Assembly: GCF_024362325.1 (NCBI RefSeq)
Contig: NZ_CP101497.1
Coordinates: 248,001-312,000 of the forward strand
Length of the DNA stretch: 64,000 bases
DNA from: Microcella humidisoli
GTDB lineage: Bacteria; Actinomycetota; Actinomycetes; Actinomycetales; Microbacteriaceae
Direction: 5' to 3'
Both the position numbers and the translations under genes were made by a program. The notes beneath the pieces are model-generated. The model saw only the letters and a program-made list of their open reading frames with translations. It made no database searches and had not been told where the DNA came from. Numbering within the stretch: the stretch's first letter is position 1; each line of letters begins with the position of its first letter. This document shows positions 8,755-18,081 of the stretch, piece by piece.

Positions 8755-9596
8755 GACGAGCCCTTCAGTGTTTGAGCCGGGATCGTCCCGGTGGGAAACG
8801 CCTCGACATGCCCGATCTCGGGGCCGAGGAAGCGGTGGGCGAGCGACCGGAAGCGCTCGGTGTCGGGGCCCGTGGCCTCGAATATGTGGTGCGGGGCATC
8901 CGTCGCCGTGGTCTCGAGGCCGTGGGCCACGAGCTGGCGGTAGACGTCGTACGCGGTCTCTTCGGCGCTCGAGACGAGCGAGACCTCGGGGCCCATGACG
9001 TACTGGATCGCGCCCGCGAGCAGCGGGTAGTGCGTGCAGCCCAGCACGAGCGTGTCGATGTCGGCGGTCTTGAGGGGGGCGAGGTACTCCTCGGCGACGG
9101 CGAAGAGCTCAGGGCCGCTCGTGATGCCGGCCTCGACGAACTCGACGAAGCGCGGTGCCGCGACGCTCGTAAGCGTGATCTCGGGGTCGGCGACGAACGC
9201 GTCGGCGTAGGCGCCCGAACGGATCGTGCCGGTAGTGCCGATCACGCCGATGCGCTTCGTGCGCGTGCGGCGCACGGCCTGGCGCACGGCGGGCTGGATC
9301 ACTTCGACCACGGGGATGCCGTGGCCCTGCTCGAACCGCTCGCGGGCATCCCGAAACATGGCGGCACTCGCGGTGTTGCACGCGATGACGAGCGCTTTGA
9401 CGCCCTGGTCGACGAGCTCGTCCATGATGCGCAGCGCGTGCTCGCGCACCTCGGCGATCGGCAGCGGGCCGTACGGACCATTGGCGGTGTCGCCGACGTA
9501 GATGAGGCGCTCGCGCGGCAACTGGTCGATGATCGCGCGGGCCACGGTGAGGCCGCCGACTCCTGAGTCGAAGACTCCGATCGGCGCGCTGCTCAC
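8751..9596 (-). CDS. murI: Glutamate racemase
   Basis: This 281-residue enzyme converts L- to D-glutamate for peptidoglycan synthesis. The N-terminal block [16 protein letters not shown] and both catalytic cysteines are present, in [11 protein letters not shown] and [11 protein letters not shown]. The GTG at 9596 is the start because it directly precedes the first conserved block and lies 7 nt after a TAGACT box, consistent with a leaderless mRNA. First gene of the murI-rph-rdgB operon. Confidence 0.95.
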   Translation of the reverse strand: MSSAPIGVFDSGVGGLTVARAIIDQLPRERLIYVGDTANGPYGPLPIAEVREHALRIMDELVDQGVKALVIACNTASAAMFRDARERFEQGHGIPVVEVIQPAVRQAVRRTRTKRIGVIGTTGTIRSGAYADAFVADPEITLTSVAAPRFVEFVEAGITSGPELFAVAEEYLAPLKTADIDTLVLGCTHYPLLAGAIQYVMGPEVSLVSSAEETAYDVYRQLVAHGLETTATDAPHHIFEATGPDTERFRSLAHRFLGPEIGHVEAFPTGTIPAQTLKGSS

Positions 9597-9603
9597 GCCC
9601 GCC

Positions 9604-9609
9604 AGTCTA
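9604..9609 (-). promoter_or_regulatory. -10 box of murI, leaderless
   Basis: TAGACT on the minus strand is followed by 7 nt and then the murI GTG. It probably drives murI-rph-rdgB. Confidence 0.55.
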
Positions 9610-9636
9610 GAGCGCGCCCCGCTCGCGGCTGTGTTC

Positions 9637-11130
9637 TCAGAGCGCGCCCCGGGCGCGCTCCTGCTCCACGACCTGCTCGCGGTCGGCGAGGCGCCGCAAC
9701 CCCGCGAGCGGTTGCGCCATGCGGTGATTGCCGCGGATGCTCGGCTCGACCCGATCGAGAAACGCCCAGTACCCCGCGGTGAACGGGCAGGCGTCCGGGC
9801 CGACACGCACCTTGGGGTTGAAGCGGCACGACCCGCAGAAGTCGGACATGCGCTGAATGTAGGCACCGCCCGCCGCATAGGGCTTCGTCGCCACGACTCC
9901 CCCGTCGGCCCACTGGCTCATGCCGACGACGTTGGCCGGCATGACCCACGGCGTGCCGTCGACGAACGCGCCCTGGAACCAGGACGTGAGCTCGGCCGGG
10001 TCGTACCCGCGCTGCAGGGCGGCGTTGCCGAGCACCATGAGGCGCAGAATGTGGTGCGCGTAGCCCGTGCCCCCGACCGTGTCGAGGGTGTGCGAGAGGC
10101 AGCGGGCTTCCGTCGTCGATCCGTCGAGCCGCCACCAGTGGGCGGGCAGCGGCTGGTGCGCGGCGAGCGCGTTCGACCGCCGCGTGTAGTCGGGCCCGAG
10201 GTGCCAGTAGAGGTGCCACACCCAGTCGCGCCAGCCGATGAGCTGCCGCACGAGACCTTCGACGCTGTTCAGCGGCGCTCGCCCGGCCGCGTACTCGGCG
10301 ACGACGCGCTCGACGACCTCGAGCGGATGCAGCAGGCCGAGGTTCATTGGCACGCTCAGGCGCGCGTGCGCCATGGTGTCGTCGCCGAGCATCATGGCGT
10401 CTTCGTAGGGCCCGAAGTCGCCCAGGCGGGTCTCGACGAAGTCGTCGAGGGCGGCGAGCGCCTCGGCGCGCGTCGCCGCGAACCGGCGCGGGCCGTCGCG
10501 GCCGAGGAAGCGCACGCCCTCGGCCTCGAGGCCGTCGAGCTCGGCACGCACCTCGGCATCGATGTCGTCCTCGACCGGCTGCCAGGGCGCGGGCAGGCCC
10601 AGGGTCGCGGCTCCCCTCGGCGGCGGCTGGCGGTTGTCGGCGTCGAAGCTGAACTGGCCGCCCTGCGGTTCCTGGCCCGATGGCCCGGCGGGCGTCATGA
10701 GGATTCCCGTGCGCTCGCGCACCTCGCGGTAGAAGCGGTCCATGACGAGCTGGGTGGGCTTCCGGCCGGCGGCCCAGGCGGCGAAGTCCGCCTCGCTCGT
10801 CACGAAGCCCCGCGACGGCAGGATGCTCGCCCCGAGCTCGCGCACCAGGCGCCGCGCGGCCCACGACGGCGGGTCGATCGCCTCGAGGCGCTCGCCCGTG
10901 AGCCCCGCATCCCGCAGCGCAGCGCGATAGCTGCTCGCCTGCAGGAACGTGCCCCGCTCGCCCAGCTCGCGCGCGCGGTGCCGCAGCGCCGTGATGTAGA
11001 GGTGCGCCTTCTGCCGGTGGCTCGGGCGCCGCCGGAACACGTCGGTGTTCTCGACCAGCACGATCGGACCTCCGTTGTCGAACGCGGGACCGAGCTGCTC
11101 GGCGGTGAGCCAACGGGTGAGGGCGGTCAT
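9637..11130 (-). CDS. Fe-S cryptochrome/photolyase (PhrB/CryPro class)
   Basis: This 497-residue protein belongs to the bacterial iron-sulfur photolyase class, which uses FAD to repair (6-4) photoproducts or to sense light. An N-terminal Rossmann-like domain ([23 protein letters not shown]) is followed by an all-helical FAD domain with [10 protein letters not shown]. Four cysteines match the [4Fe-4S] ligands of this class in spacing: one in EARCLSH near 344, two in FCGSCRF near 430 and 433, and one in DACPF near 446. The ATG is 6 nt after a TAGCCT box. Whether it repairs DNA or signals cannot be told from sequence. Confidence 0.87.
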   Translation of the reverse strand: MTALTRWLTAEQLGPAFDNGGPIVLVENTDVFRRRPSHRQKAHLYITALRHRARELGERGTFLQASSYRAALRDAGLTGERLEAIDPPSWAARRLVRELGASILPSRGFVTSEADFAAWAAGRKPTQLVMDRFYREVRERTGILMTPAGPSGQEPQGGQFSFDADNRQPPPRGAATLGLPAPWQPVEDDIDAEVRAELDGLEAEGVRFLGRDGPRRFAATRAEALAALDDFVETRLGDFGPYEDAMMLGDDTMAHARLSVPMNLGLLHPLEVVERVVAEYAAGRAPLNSVEGLVRQLIGWRDWVWHLYWHLGPDYTRRSNALAAHQPLPAHWWRLDGSTTEARCLSHTLDTVGGTGYAHHILRLMVLGNAALQRGYDPAELTSWFQGAFVDGTPWVMPANVVGMSQWADGGVVATKPYAAGGAYIQRMSDFCGSCRFNPKVRVGPDACPFTAGYWAFLDRVEPSIRGNHRMAQPLAGLRRLADREQVVEQERARGAL

Positions 11131-11136
11131 GCGGGC

Positions 11137-11142
11137 AGGCTA
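11137..11142 (-). promoter_or_regulatory. -10 box of the Fe-S photolyase gene, leaderless
   Basis: TAGCCT on the minus strand is followed by six bases and the ATG at 11130. Confidence 0.55.
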
Positions 11143-11204
11143 GCCCGAGCGAGCCGGGAGCAGGCCGAAGGTGAGGCGGGCGCGTGCGCCCTCACGCAGA
11201 CGCG

Positions 11205-11702
11205 TCAGCGGCCGTCGCGCTTCGCCTGGCGCTTCGCCCCCTGCGAGCGGCTCGAGGCGTCGCGCTTGGCGCCGCCCGTCGTGCCCTGGTGGCTGCGCGC
11301 ACGACCGGCGCTGCCCACACCGCCATCGTGCGAGGTCACCGACTCGGGGCCGGTTCCGCGACCGGCCTGCGCGCGGGCGAGACGCTCACGCTTGAGCTCT
11401 TCGGCCGTCTCGTGCGCGACGGTCGCGAGACGCTCGCTCACGATCGCGAGGGCCTCTTCGAAGGCTTCTGCCCGCAAGCGGCTCTTCGCCGTCTTGTACT
11501 CGGCCTTGCCGCGCGAGCCGGTCTTCGTGACCTTGCGCGCCGCGCCGCGGCGGTGATTCGAGACGTGCTTGTTGCGCGCCCGGCGCACGCGCCGGTGCAG
11601 CGCGAGCAGCTCGTCCTCGTCGAGCTCGTGCAGCCGCTTCGGTTCGAGCTCACGCATCAGGTCGAGCTCATCGCCTTTGAGAACCCAGAGGTAGTCGTCC
11701 AT
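11205..11702 (-). CDS. Basic hypothetical protein, low-complexity C-terminus
   Basis: I do not recognise this protein of about 165 residues. The first 50 residues are acidic and amphipathic (MDDYLWVLKGDELDLMRELE, then HELDEDELLALHRRVRRARNK). The middle is a charged helix (AEAFEEALAIVSERLATVAHE). The last 60 residues are rich in Arg, Lys, Ser, Gly and Gln and look disordered, which suggests nucleic-acid or ribosome association. A longer start at 11744 is possible; I preferred 11702 because the extra residues look non-conserved. It is divergent from pncB. Confidence 0.65.
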   Translation of the reverse strand: MDDYLWVLKGDELDLMRELEPKRLHELDEDELLALHRRVRRARNKHVSNHRRGAARKVTKTGSRGKAEYKTAKSRLRAEAFEEALAIVSERLATVAHETAEELKRERLARAQAGRGTGPESVTSHDGGVGSAGRARSHQGTTGGAKRDASSRSQGAKRQAKRDGR

Positions 11703-11762
11703 GAACGGAGCATTCCACGGTTTCGACCACGGCGCGAGGGTCATTCTGCGCGGAGGCGCGCC

Positions 11763-11768
11763 TAGGCT
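11763..11768 (+). promoter_or_regulatory. -10 box of pncB, leaderless
   Basis: TAGGCT is followed by six bases and the GTG start of pncB at 11775. Confidence 0.55.
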
Positions 11769-11774
11769 GGGCGC

Positions 11775-13094
11775 GTGACGACCGCGCTGCGCACCGACCG
11801 CTACGAGCTCACGATGGTCGAGGCCGCCCTGCGCTCGGGGCGCGCGGGCCGCGACTGCGTCTTCGAGGTGTTCGGGCGGCGACTGCCGGGCGAGCGTCGC
11901 TACGGCGTGCTCGCGGGCACGGGGCGTGTGCTCGACGCGATCACGGCGTTCCGCTTCGGGCGGGCCGAGCTCGACTGGCTCGCCGACGAGCGCGTGGTCG
12001 ATGACGCGACCCTCGCCTTCCTCGCCGACTACCGCTTCACCGGCCAGGTCGAGGGCTACCGCGAGGGCGAGGTGTACGTGCCGGGCTCGCCGCTGCTGAC
12101 GGTGCGCGGCACCTTCGCCGAGGCCGTGCTGCTCGAGACGATCGTGCTGAGCGTGCTGAACTACGACTCGGCCGTGGCGACGGCGGCCGCACGCATGGTC
12201 GCGGCCGCGGACGGGCATCCGATCGCCGAAATGGGCTCGCGCCGGGCGAACGAGTCGGCGGCCGTCGCCGCGGCGCGCGCGGCCTACATCGCGGGGTTCA
12301 GCGCGACCTCGAACCTCGAGGCGGGGCGCACCTGGGGCATTCCGACGATGGGCACGGCGGCGCACGCCTTCACGCTGCTGCACGACTCGGAGGAGGAGGC
12401 CTCTCGCGCGCAGGTGGCCGCGCTCGGCCCGGGCACGACGCTGCTCGTCGACACCTACGACGTGCGGCAGGGCGTCGAGACCGCCGTGCGCGTCGCGGGC
12501 ACGGGCCTCGGCGGGGTGCGCCTCGACTCGGGCGACCTGCCCGCGCTCGTGCGCGAGGTGCGCGCGCAGCTCGACGGGCTGGGGGCGACCGGCACGCGCA
12601 TCACCGTCACAAGCGACCTCGACGAGCACACGATCGCGGCACTGCGCGGCGCGCCCGTCGACGCCTTCGGCGTGGGCACCTCGGTCGTCACCGGATCGGG
12701 ATCGCCCGCCGCGGGCTTCGTCTACAAGCTCGTGGCCCGCCGCGACGGCGATGACGGCGAATGGATGCCCGTGGCCAAGGCGTCGACCGGCAAGGCCTCG
12801 ATCGGCGGGGCCAAGCGGGCCGAGCGGCTGCTGCGCGGCGGCGTGGCGGTCGCCGAGCGCATCGTCGTCGACGACGACCGCGACGGGCTGCCCGAAGCGC
12901 CCACCCCGGCCGATCTCACGGCGCGCGCGTTGACCGTCGCGCTCATGACCGACGGCGAGCCCGATGCGCGCTGGCTCGGGCCCGCTGGGGTGGCGGCGGC
13001 GCGCGAGCACCGCGCGGCCGCGGTCGCCGAGCTGCCCGCCGCCGCGCTGCGACTCAGCCGAGGCGAGCCCGCGCTGCCGACGATCTCGGTCTGA
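11775..13094 (+). CDS. pncB: Nicotinate phosphoribosyltransferase
   Basis: This 439-residue enzyme condenses nicotinate with PRPP to nicotinate mononucleotide in NAD salvage. Characteristic blocks are TDRYELTMVEAAL at the N-terminus, EMGSRRANESAAVAAARAAY and the phosphate-binding region GVRLDSGDLPALVREVR; the late TSDLDEHTI segment also fits. GTG is the likely start because a TAGGCT box sits 6 nt upstream and no alternative start precedes the first conserved block. The gene is convergent with smc, with 6 nt between stops. Confidence 0.93.
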   Translation: MTTALRTDRYELTMVEAALRSGRAGRDCVFEVFGRRLPGERRYGVLAGTGRVLDAITAFRFGRAELDWLADERVVDDATLAFLADYRFTGQVEGYREGEVYVPGSPLLTVRGTFAEAVLLETIVLSVLNYDSAVATAAARMVAAADGHPIAEMGSRRANESAAVAAARAAYIAGFSATSNLEAGRTWGIPTMGTAAHAFTLLHDSEEEASRAQVAALGPGTTLLVDTYDVRQGVETAVRVAGTGLGGVRLDSGDLPALVREVRAQLDGLGATGTRITVTSDLDEHTIAALRGAPVDAFGVGTSVVTGSGSPAAGFVYKLVARRDGDDGEWMPVAKASTGKASIGGAKRAERLLRGGVAVAERIVVDDDRDGLPEAPTPADLTARALTVALMTDGEPDARWLGPAGVAAAREHRAAAVAELPAAALRLSRGEPALPTISV

Positions 13095-13100
13095 GATCGC

Positions 13101-16100
13101 TCAGCTCGCGCGCTCGTCGGGGGCCTGCACGCGCTGCCCGACGACGGCGCTCACGCCGTCTTGCCGCATGCTGACGCCGTAGAGCGCATCCGCGATCTCC
13201 ATCGTGCGCTTCTGGTGCGTGATGATGATGAGCTGCGAGCTCTGGCGCAGGTCGCGGAAGATCGTGAGCAGGCGGCCGAGGTTGGCGTCGTCAAGCGCCG
13301 CCTCAACCTCATCCATGATGTAGAACGGGCTCGGGCGGGCCTTGAAGATCGCGATGAGCAGGGCGACGGCCGCGAGCGAGCGCTCACCACCGCTCAGCAG
13401 GCTCAAGCGCTCGATCTTCTTGCCGGCGGGCTTGACCGTGACCTCGATGCCCGTCGTGAGCATGTTCTCGGGGTCGGTGAGCGTGAGGCTGCCCGTGCCG
13501 CCCGGGAAGAGGATCGGGAAGACCACGTCGAAGGCGGCCTGGGTGTCGGCGAAGGCCGCGGCGAAGATCGTCTGCATGGTCGCGTCGACCTCATCGATGA
13601 TCGTCAGCAGGTCGCGCCGCGTGTTCGCGAGGTCGGTGAGCTGCTCGGTGAGGAACTTGTGGCGCTGCTCGAGCGCCGCGAACTCCTCGAGCGCGAGCGG
13701 GTTGACGCGGCCCAGTTGGCTGAGCTTGCGCTCGGCGCGCGCGAGGCGGGCCTGCTGCTCGCTGCGGTCGAAGGGCTTGCCCGCGGGCTCTGTTCGCGGA
13801 TCAGGAAGGTCGCTGTCGTCGACCCCCTCGGCCCTGCCGACACGCCGAGCTGAGGCGTCTGCACCCGCACCTTCCTGAACCGCGAACGGATGCGCGGCGG
13901 CCTGCGCCACGATCTCCGCGACCCGCGCGGCCTCTTCGTCGGAAGTCGGGTCGAACGCGGGCGCATCGGGGTCGGGGTCGACGCGCGCGGCAGCCTCGGC
14001 CGCGATCGCATCCGCGACAGCCTTGGCGGCCTCGGTGAGCGCGTCGTCGTCGGGCACGGGCACCTCGGGGCCGTACTCGGCCACGAGCACCTCTTCGACG
14101 AGCCCCAGTTCGTCGCCCGCGCGCTCGAGCAGCTGCGAAAGGTGCAGCTTCTTCTCGTAGATCTGCAGTTCGAGGCCGTGCACGCCCTCGGTGATCGCCG
14201 CCAGTCGTTCGCGTAGCGAGCTCTCCGTGCGGCGCAGCTCGAGCAGCTCGTCGTTCTGCGCGGCGCGCTCGCTCTCGCGCTGGGCGAGCGCGACCCGGGC
14301 CTCGGCGACCGATCGGTCGATCGAAGCCTGCACGGCGGGCAGGGCGGCGGCCACCGCGGTCGCCCGCTGCACCTGGCGCTGGCGCAGCACCGCACGGCGC
14401 GCGGCCTCGTCAGCCGCGGCCTTCTCGGCAACACGGCGCTTGTCGAGCAGCTCGGCCGCCTCGACCGCCGCGCGCACGCGCTCGCGCGCGGTCTCGAGCT
14501 CAATGCGCCGTTCGAGCTCGGCGGCGCGCGCCGCCTCGAGGTCGGCGAGTAAGGCGTCGCGCGCCGTCGCGTCGAGCATGGGGCGGGGGCGCGCGGCGAA
14601 CTCCTCGTGCTCGGCCTGCGCGCGCTCGACCCCCGACTCGGCCTCGCGCACCGACTCCTGGGCAGAATCCACGCCCGAGGCGAGCCGCGCTGCTTCGGCC
14701 TCGGCGGCCTCGGCCTGGGCCCGCGCGCGCGAGACCTGCTCGCTGCGGGCCGCGCGCTGGGCATCCTGATCACGCACCGCGGCGAGGGCCTCGGTGGCCG
14801 ACTGCTTCGCGGCGGCGAGGGCCGCGCGGGTCTCGTCAAGAGCGCCGCGGGCACGCTCGATGCCCGTCGACACCTCGGTGAGGGCGGTGGACGCGGCGTC
14901 GCGCTCGGCGGCGAGCTCGAGGCGGCTGCGCCCCGCGCCCGAGCCGCCGCGCAGCACCGAGCGCGTCAGCACGTCGCCCGCGCGCGTCACCACGCTGATC
15001 GAGTCGGCGCCCTCGAGCGCCGAGACGGCCGGCCAGGCGGCGCGCGCGGCCTCGAGGTCGTCGGCGATGAAGGTGCGGGCGAGCAGGCTGAGCACACCGG
15101 CGGGTGCGGTGACGACGTCGGCGGCGGCCGTGAGCCCCGCAACAGGCGTCAGGGGGGCGGATGCCCGGCCCGACACCTCGGCGAGCACGACGTCGACCCG
15201 ACCCGCCTCGGCGGCGTGCGCGCGCTCGAGCGCTCGCAGGCCTGCCTCGAGATCATCGGCGAGCGCGGCTTCGGCGAGTGTGCCGAGCGCCGCGGCGATC
15301 GCCGCCTCGAAGCCTGCGCGCACCTGCAGGTGATCGCTCACGAGGCCGCGGATGCCCGCGGAGCCGACGAGTCCCGTCGCACCATCGCCCGAGTCGACCG
15401 CTTGCGAGAGCGCGCTGACGCGGGCCGCGAGCGCATCCCGCTCGCGCTCGAGCGTGTGCAGGGCGTCGCGCTCGACGTCGGTGCGGGAGCTGAGCGCGGC
15501 GACGCGGTCGTCGGCTTCGGCGAGTGCGGCGTCGAGGGCGCGCGCCGCCTCGGATCCGTCACCCTCGTCGAGCGCGGGCAGGGCGGCGAGCTCGGCGCGC
15601 GTGGCCTCCTGCCGCGCGACGGCGGCCTCGAGCGCGTTCTGCTGGCGCAGCAGCTCGCCCCGCGCGGCGGCGAGCGTCGAGCGCGCGACGTCGACACGGC
15701 TCGCAAGGGCGGCGAGCTGCAGGTCGTGCTGCGAGACGAGGGCGCTCTGTGCGGCGATCTCCTCATCGAGGGCATCGAGCGTGGCGCGCGCGGTCGCCGT
15801 GCGGGCGGCGACCTCGCCGACGAGCTCTTCGGCCGTCGCAACGCCAGCGCGCAGGGCGACGGCCTCGGCGCGCGCCTCGTCGACTTGCGACTGCGTGATC
15901 GTCGTCGACATGCCCGGCAGCTCGGCCTGCTGGCTGAGCAGGGTGAGCTTCTGCTGCGTGAGGCTCGCGAGGCTGCGCACGCGCTCTTGCACCTGCTCGA
16001 GCTCGAAGGCCACGCGGCGGGCCTCGTCGACCGCGTCGCCCACCTGCCGGGCCTCGATGCGCTGCACGCGCAGGCGGGTCTGGTCGAGCTGGCTCTGCAC

Positions 16101-16871
16101 GACGATGCGCTCGCTCGTGCGTTCGCTCTCGCTGCGGGCGTGGTCGGCGAGCGCCGTGCGCAGGGCGACGACCTCGTCGGCCAGCAGACGAGCCCGGGCA
16201 TCCCGCACGATCGCGGCGATCGTCTGGGCCTCGCGCGCGATCTCCGCCTGGCGGCCGAGCGGGGTCAGCTGACGCCGGATCTCGCCGGCCAGGTCGCTCA
16301 GGCGCGTCAGATTGGCCTGCATGGCCTCGAGCTTGCGCACGGTCTTCTCTTTGCGGCGGCGGTGCTTGAGGATTCCGGCCGCCTCTTCGATGAAGCCGCG
16401 CCGGTCATCCGGGCTCGCGTGCAGCACCGCGTCGAGCTGGCCCTGCCCGACGATGACGTGCATCTCGCGACCGAGACCCGAGTCGCTCAGCAGCTCTTGC
16501 ACATCGAGCAGGCGGCACGCGGTGCCGTTGATGGCGTACTCGCTGCCGCCGTTGCGGAACAGCGTGCGCGAGATCGTCACTTCGCTGTACTCGATCGGCA
16601 GCGCGCCGTCGGCGTTGTCGATCGTCAGCTGCACCTCGGCGCGGCCGAGCGGGCCGCGCGTCGTGGTGCCGGCGAAGATGACGTCTTCCATCTTGCCGCC
16701 GCGCAGGGTCTTGGCACCCTGCTCGCCCATGACCCAGGCGAGCGCGTCGACGACGTTCGACTTGCCCGAGCCGTTGGGCCCCACGATGCACGTGACGCCC
16801 GTCTCGAACTGGAAGGTGGTCGGCTGCGCGAACGATTTGAAGCCCTTGATGGTGAGGCTCTTGAGGTGCAC
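13101..16871 (-). CDS. smc: Chromosome segregation ATPase SMC
   Basis: This 1256-residue SMC protein compacts and segregates the chromosome with ScpA and ScpB. Domains in order: an N-terminal ATPase lobe (Walker A GPNGSGKS at 31-38), a long coiled coil, a hinge near residues 500-650, a return coiled coil, and a C-terminal lobe with the signature LLSGGERSLAAVALL and Walker B FYIMDEVEAALDD. The GTG at 16871 is chosen because the first conserved block follows at once and GGGGG lies 6-10 nt upstream. A poorly structured acidic insertion of about 100 residues interrupts the end of the second coiled coil (roughly 930-1035). The usual rnc-mutM-smc linkage is broken here. Confidence 0.95.
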   Translation of the reverse strand: MHLKSLTIKGFKSFAQPTTFQFETGVTCIVGPNGSGKSNVVDALAWVMGEQGAKTLRGGKMEDVIFAGTTTRGPLGRAEVQLTIDNADGALPIEYSEVTISRTLFRNGGSEYAINGTACRLLDVQELLSDSGLGREMHVIVGQGQLDAVLHASPDDRRGFIEEAAGILKHRRRKEKTVRKLEAMQANLTRLSDLAGEIRRQLTPLGRQAEIAREAQTIAAIVRDARARLLADEVVALRTALADHARSESERTSERIVVQSQLDQTRLRVQRIEARQVGDAVDEARRVAFELEQVQERVRSLASLTQQKLTLLSQQAELPGMSTTITQSQVDEARAEAVALRAGVATAEELVGEVAARTATARATLDALDEEIAAQSALVSQHDLQLAALASRVDVARSTLAAARGELLRQQNALEAAVARQEATRAELAALPALDEGDGSEAARALDAALAEADDRVAALSSRTDVERDALHTLERERDALAARVSALSQAVDSGDGATGLVGSAGIRGLVSDHLQVRAGFEAAIAAALGTLAEAALADDLEAGLRALERAHAAEAGRVDVVLAEVSGRASAPLTPVAGLTAAADVVTAPAGVLSLLARTFIADDLEAARAAWPAVSALEGADSISVVTRAGDVLTRSVLRGGSGAGRSRLELAAERDAASTALTEVSTGIERARGALDETRAALAAAKQSATEALAAVRDQDAQRAARSEQVSRARAQAEAAEAEAARLASGVDSAQESVREAESGVERAQAEHEEFAARPRPMLDATARDALLADLEAARAAELERRIELETARERVRAAVEAAELLDKRRVAEKAAADEAARRAVLRQRQVQRATAVAAALPAVQASIDRSVAEARVALAQRESERAAQNDELLELRRTESSLRERLAAITEGVHGLELQIYEKKLHLSQLLERAGDELGLVEEVLVAEYGPEVPVPDDDALTEAAKAVADAIAAEAAARVDPDPDAPAFDPTSDEEAARVAEIVAQAAAHPFAVQEGAGADASARRVGRAEGVDDSDLPDPRTEPAGKPFDRSEQQARLARAERKLSQLGRVNPLALEEFAALEQRHKFLTEQLTDLANTRRDLLTIIDEVDATMQTIFAAAFADTQAAFDVVFPILFPGGTGSLTLTDPENMLTTGIEVTVKPAGKKIERLSLLSGGERSLAAVALLIAIFKARPSPFYIMDEVEAALDDANLGRLLTIFRDLRQSSQLIIITHQKRTMEIADALYGVSMRQDGVSAVVGQRVQAPDERAS

Positions 16872-16890
16872 GCGCTGCCCCCTTCCCGGC

Positions 16891-16911
16891 ACGGTCGTCG
16901 ATGTCGACCGT
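16891..16911. promoter_or_regulatory. Inverted repeat in the smc/GNAT divergent intergenic region
   Basis: ACGGTCG and CGACCGT form a perfect 7-bp inverted repeat with a 7-nt spacer, 20 nt upstream of the smc start. It could be a regulator site or an RNA hairpin in the smc leader; nothing distinguishes these. Confidence 0.3.
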
Positions 16912-16995
16912 CGCACGGCGCAAACCGGTCAGGGCTACCGTATCGGTTCGCGCGGCGCTAGTCTGGCGGGCTGGCCACCACCAGGAGGATGCCTC

Positions 16996-18081
16996 ATGAC
17001 CACCATCACCGTCACCGAAGTCACGATCCCCGACTCGCTCGACGCGCCCGACGCGCCCGAGTTTCTCGCGTGCGTCGACGTGCGCAACACCGTCTGGCGC
17101 GACGACTCCGGAACCGACGATCTCACCGCGACCGCTGCCGAGCTGCTGCCCGGCTGGCAGAAGACCACCTTCGAGCCCAAGCGCATGTTCGCGGCGCGCC
17201 TCGACGGGCGGCTCGTGGCGCGCGGCATCTACGAGACCCGCACCGAGGAGGCGGCCGACACCGTCTGGCTTATGGCGGAGGTGCTGCGGGATGCTCGGGG
17301 CCACGGCGTCGGAGAGGCCCTCGCCCAGCACCTCGAGGGCATCGCGCTGAGCGAGGGCAAGACCCGCGCGATCGTCTACGCCCCCTCGTGGAAGACCGGG
17401 GGAATCCGGATCCCCTCCCCCACGGGTTTCGGATCGGTGCCCGCGGGAACCCCGGAGGTGCGCCTGCTGCAGAGCCTCGGCTACACGCTCGAGCAGGTCG
17501 AGCGCGGCAGCCGACTGGCCCTGCCCCTGGAGAGCGACGTGCTGCAGGCTGCCCACGATGCGGCGCGGGCCGCCGCCGGGCCCGACTATCGCGTGCACAC
17601 CTGGGCGGGCCCCACGCCGCCCGTATGGCGGGAGGACATCGCGCATCTGCTGACTCGCATGAGCACCGACGCGCCGACCGCGGGGCTCGAAGAGCCCGAA
17701 GACCCGTGGACGGTCGAGCGACTGCTCGAGGACGAGGCGAAGGAGGCCGAGAGCCCGCGCACCTCGATCGTCGCGGCGGTCGAGCACGTGCCGTCAGGCG
17801 CGCTCGTCGGGTTCACCGAGATGACCGCGCCGGCGGAGCGGGAGCGCACCGTCGGCCAGGAGGACACGATCGTGCTGCGCGAGCACCGGGGGCACCGACT
17901 CGGCATGCTGCTGAAGGCCGCGAACGTTCTCTGGCTCGAGGAGGTGTCGCCCGGGCATCCCTCGATCATCACCTACAACGCCGAGGAGAATCGGCACATG
18001 CTCGCGGTCAACGAGGCGCTCGGCTTCGTGCCCTTCGTGTACGAGGGCGCGTGGCGGAAAGACCTGCTCGGGTCGGCCTAG
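16996..18081 (+). CDS. Tandem-domain GNAT N-acetyltransferase
   Basis: This 361-residue cytoplasmic protein appears to hold two GNAT folds, as in Eis- and MshD-like actinobacterial enzymes. The N-terminal half has an acetyl-CoA loop-like segment (RDARGHGVGEALAQHLE, near residues 98-115). The C-terminal half has the better-preserved EHRGHRLGMLLKAANVLWLEE and the NEALGFVPF ending typical of the fold. The acceptor substrate is unknown. ATG 16996 has a strong AGGAGG site, and a TAGTCT -10-like box lies at 16959-16964. Its stop overlaps the stop of the convergent gene in the tetramer CTAG. Confidence 0.82.
   Translation: MTTITVTEVTIPDSLDAPDAPEFLACVDVRNTVWRDDSGTDDLTATAAELLPGWQKTTFEPKRMFAARLDGRLVARGIYETRTEEAADTVWLMAEVLRDARGHGVGEALAQHLEGIALSEGKTRAIVYAPSWKTGGIRIPSPTGFGSVPAGTPEVRLLQSLGYTLEQVERGSRLALPLESDVLQAAHDAARAAAGPDYRVHTWAGPTPPVWREDIAHLLTRMSTDAPTAGLEEPEDPWTVERLLEDEAKEAESPRTSIVAAVEHVPSGALVGFTEMTAPAERERTVGQEDTIVLREHRGHRLGMLLKAANVLWLEEVSPGHPSIITYNAEENRHMLAVNEALGFVPFVYEGAWRKDLLGSA

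Noticed and set aside
14607..16961. A 784-codon plus-strand frame opposite smc
   Set aside because: It mirrors the SMC coiled coil in the complementary frame; no motif, no ribosome site.
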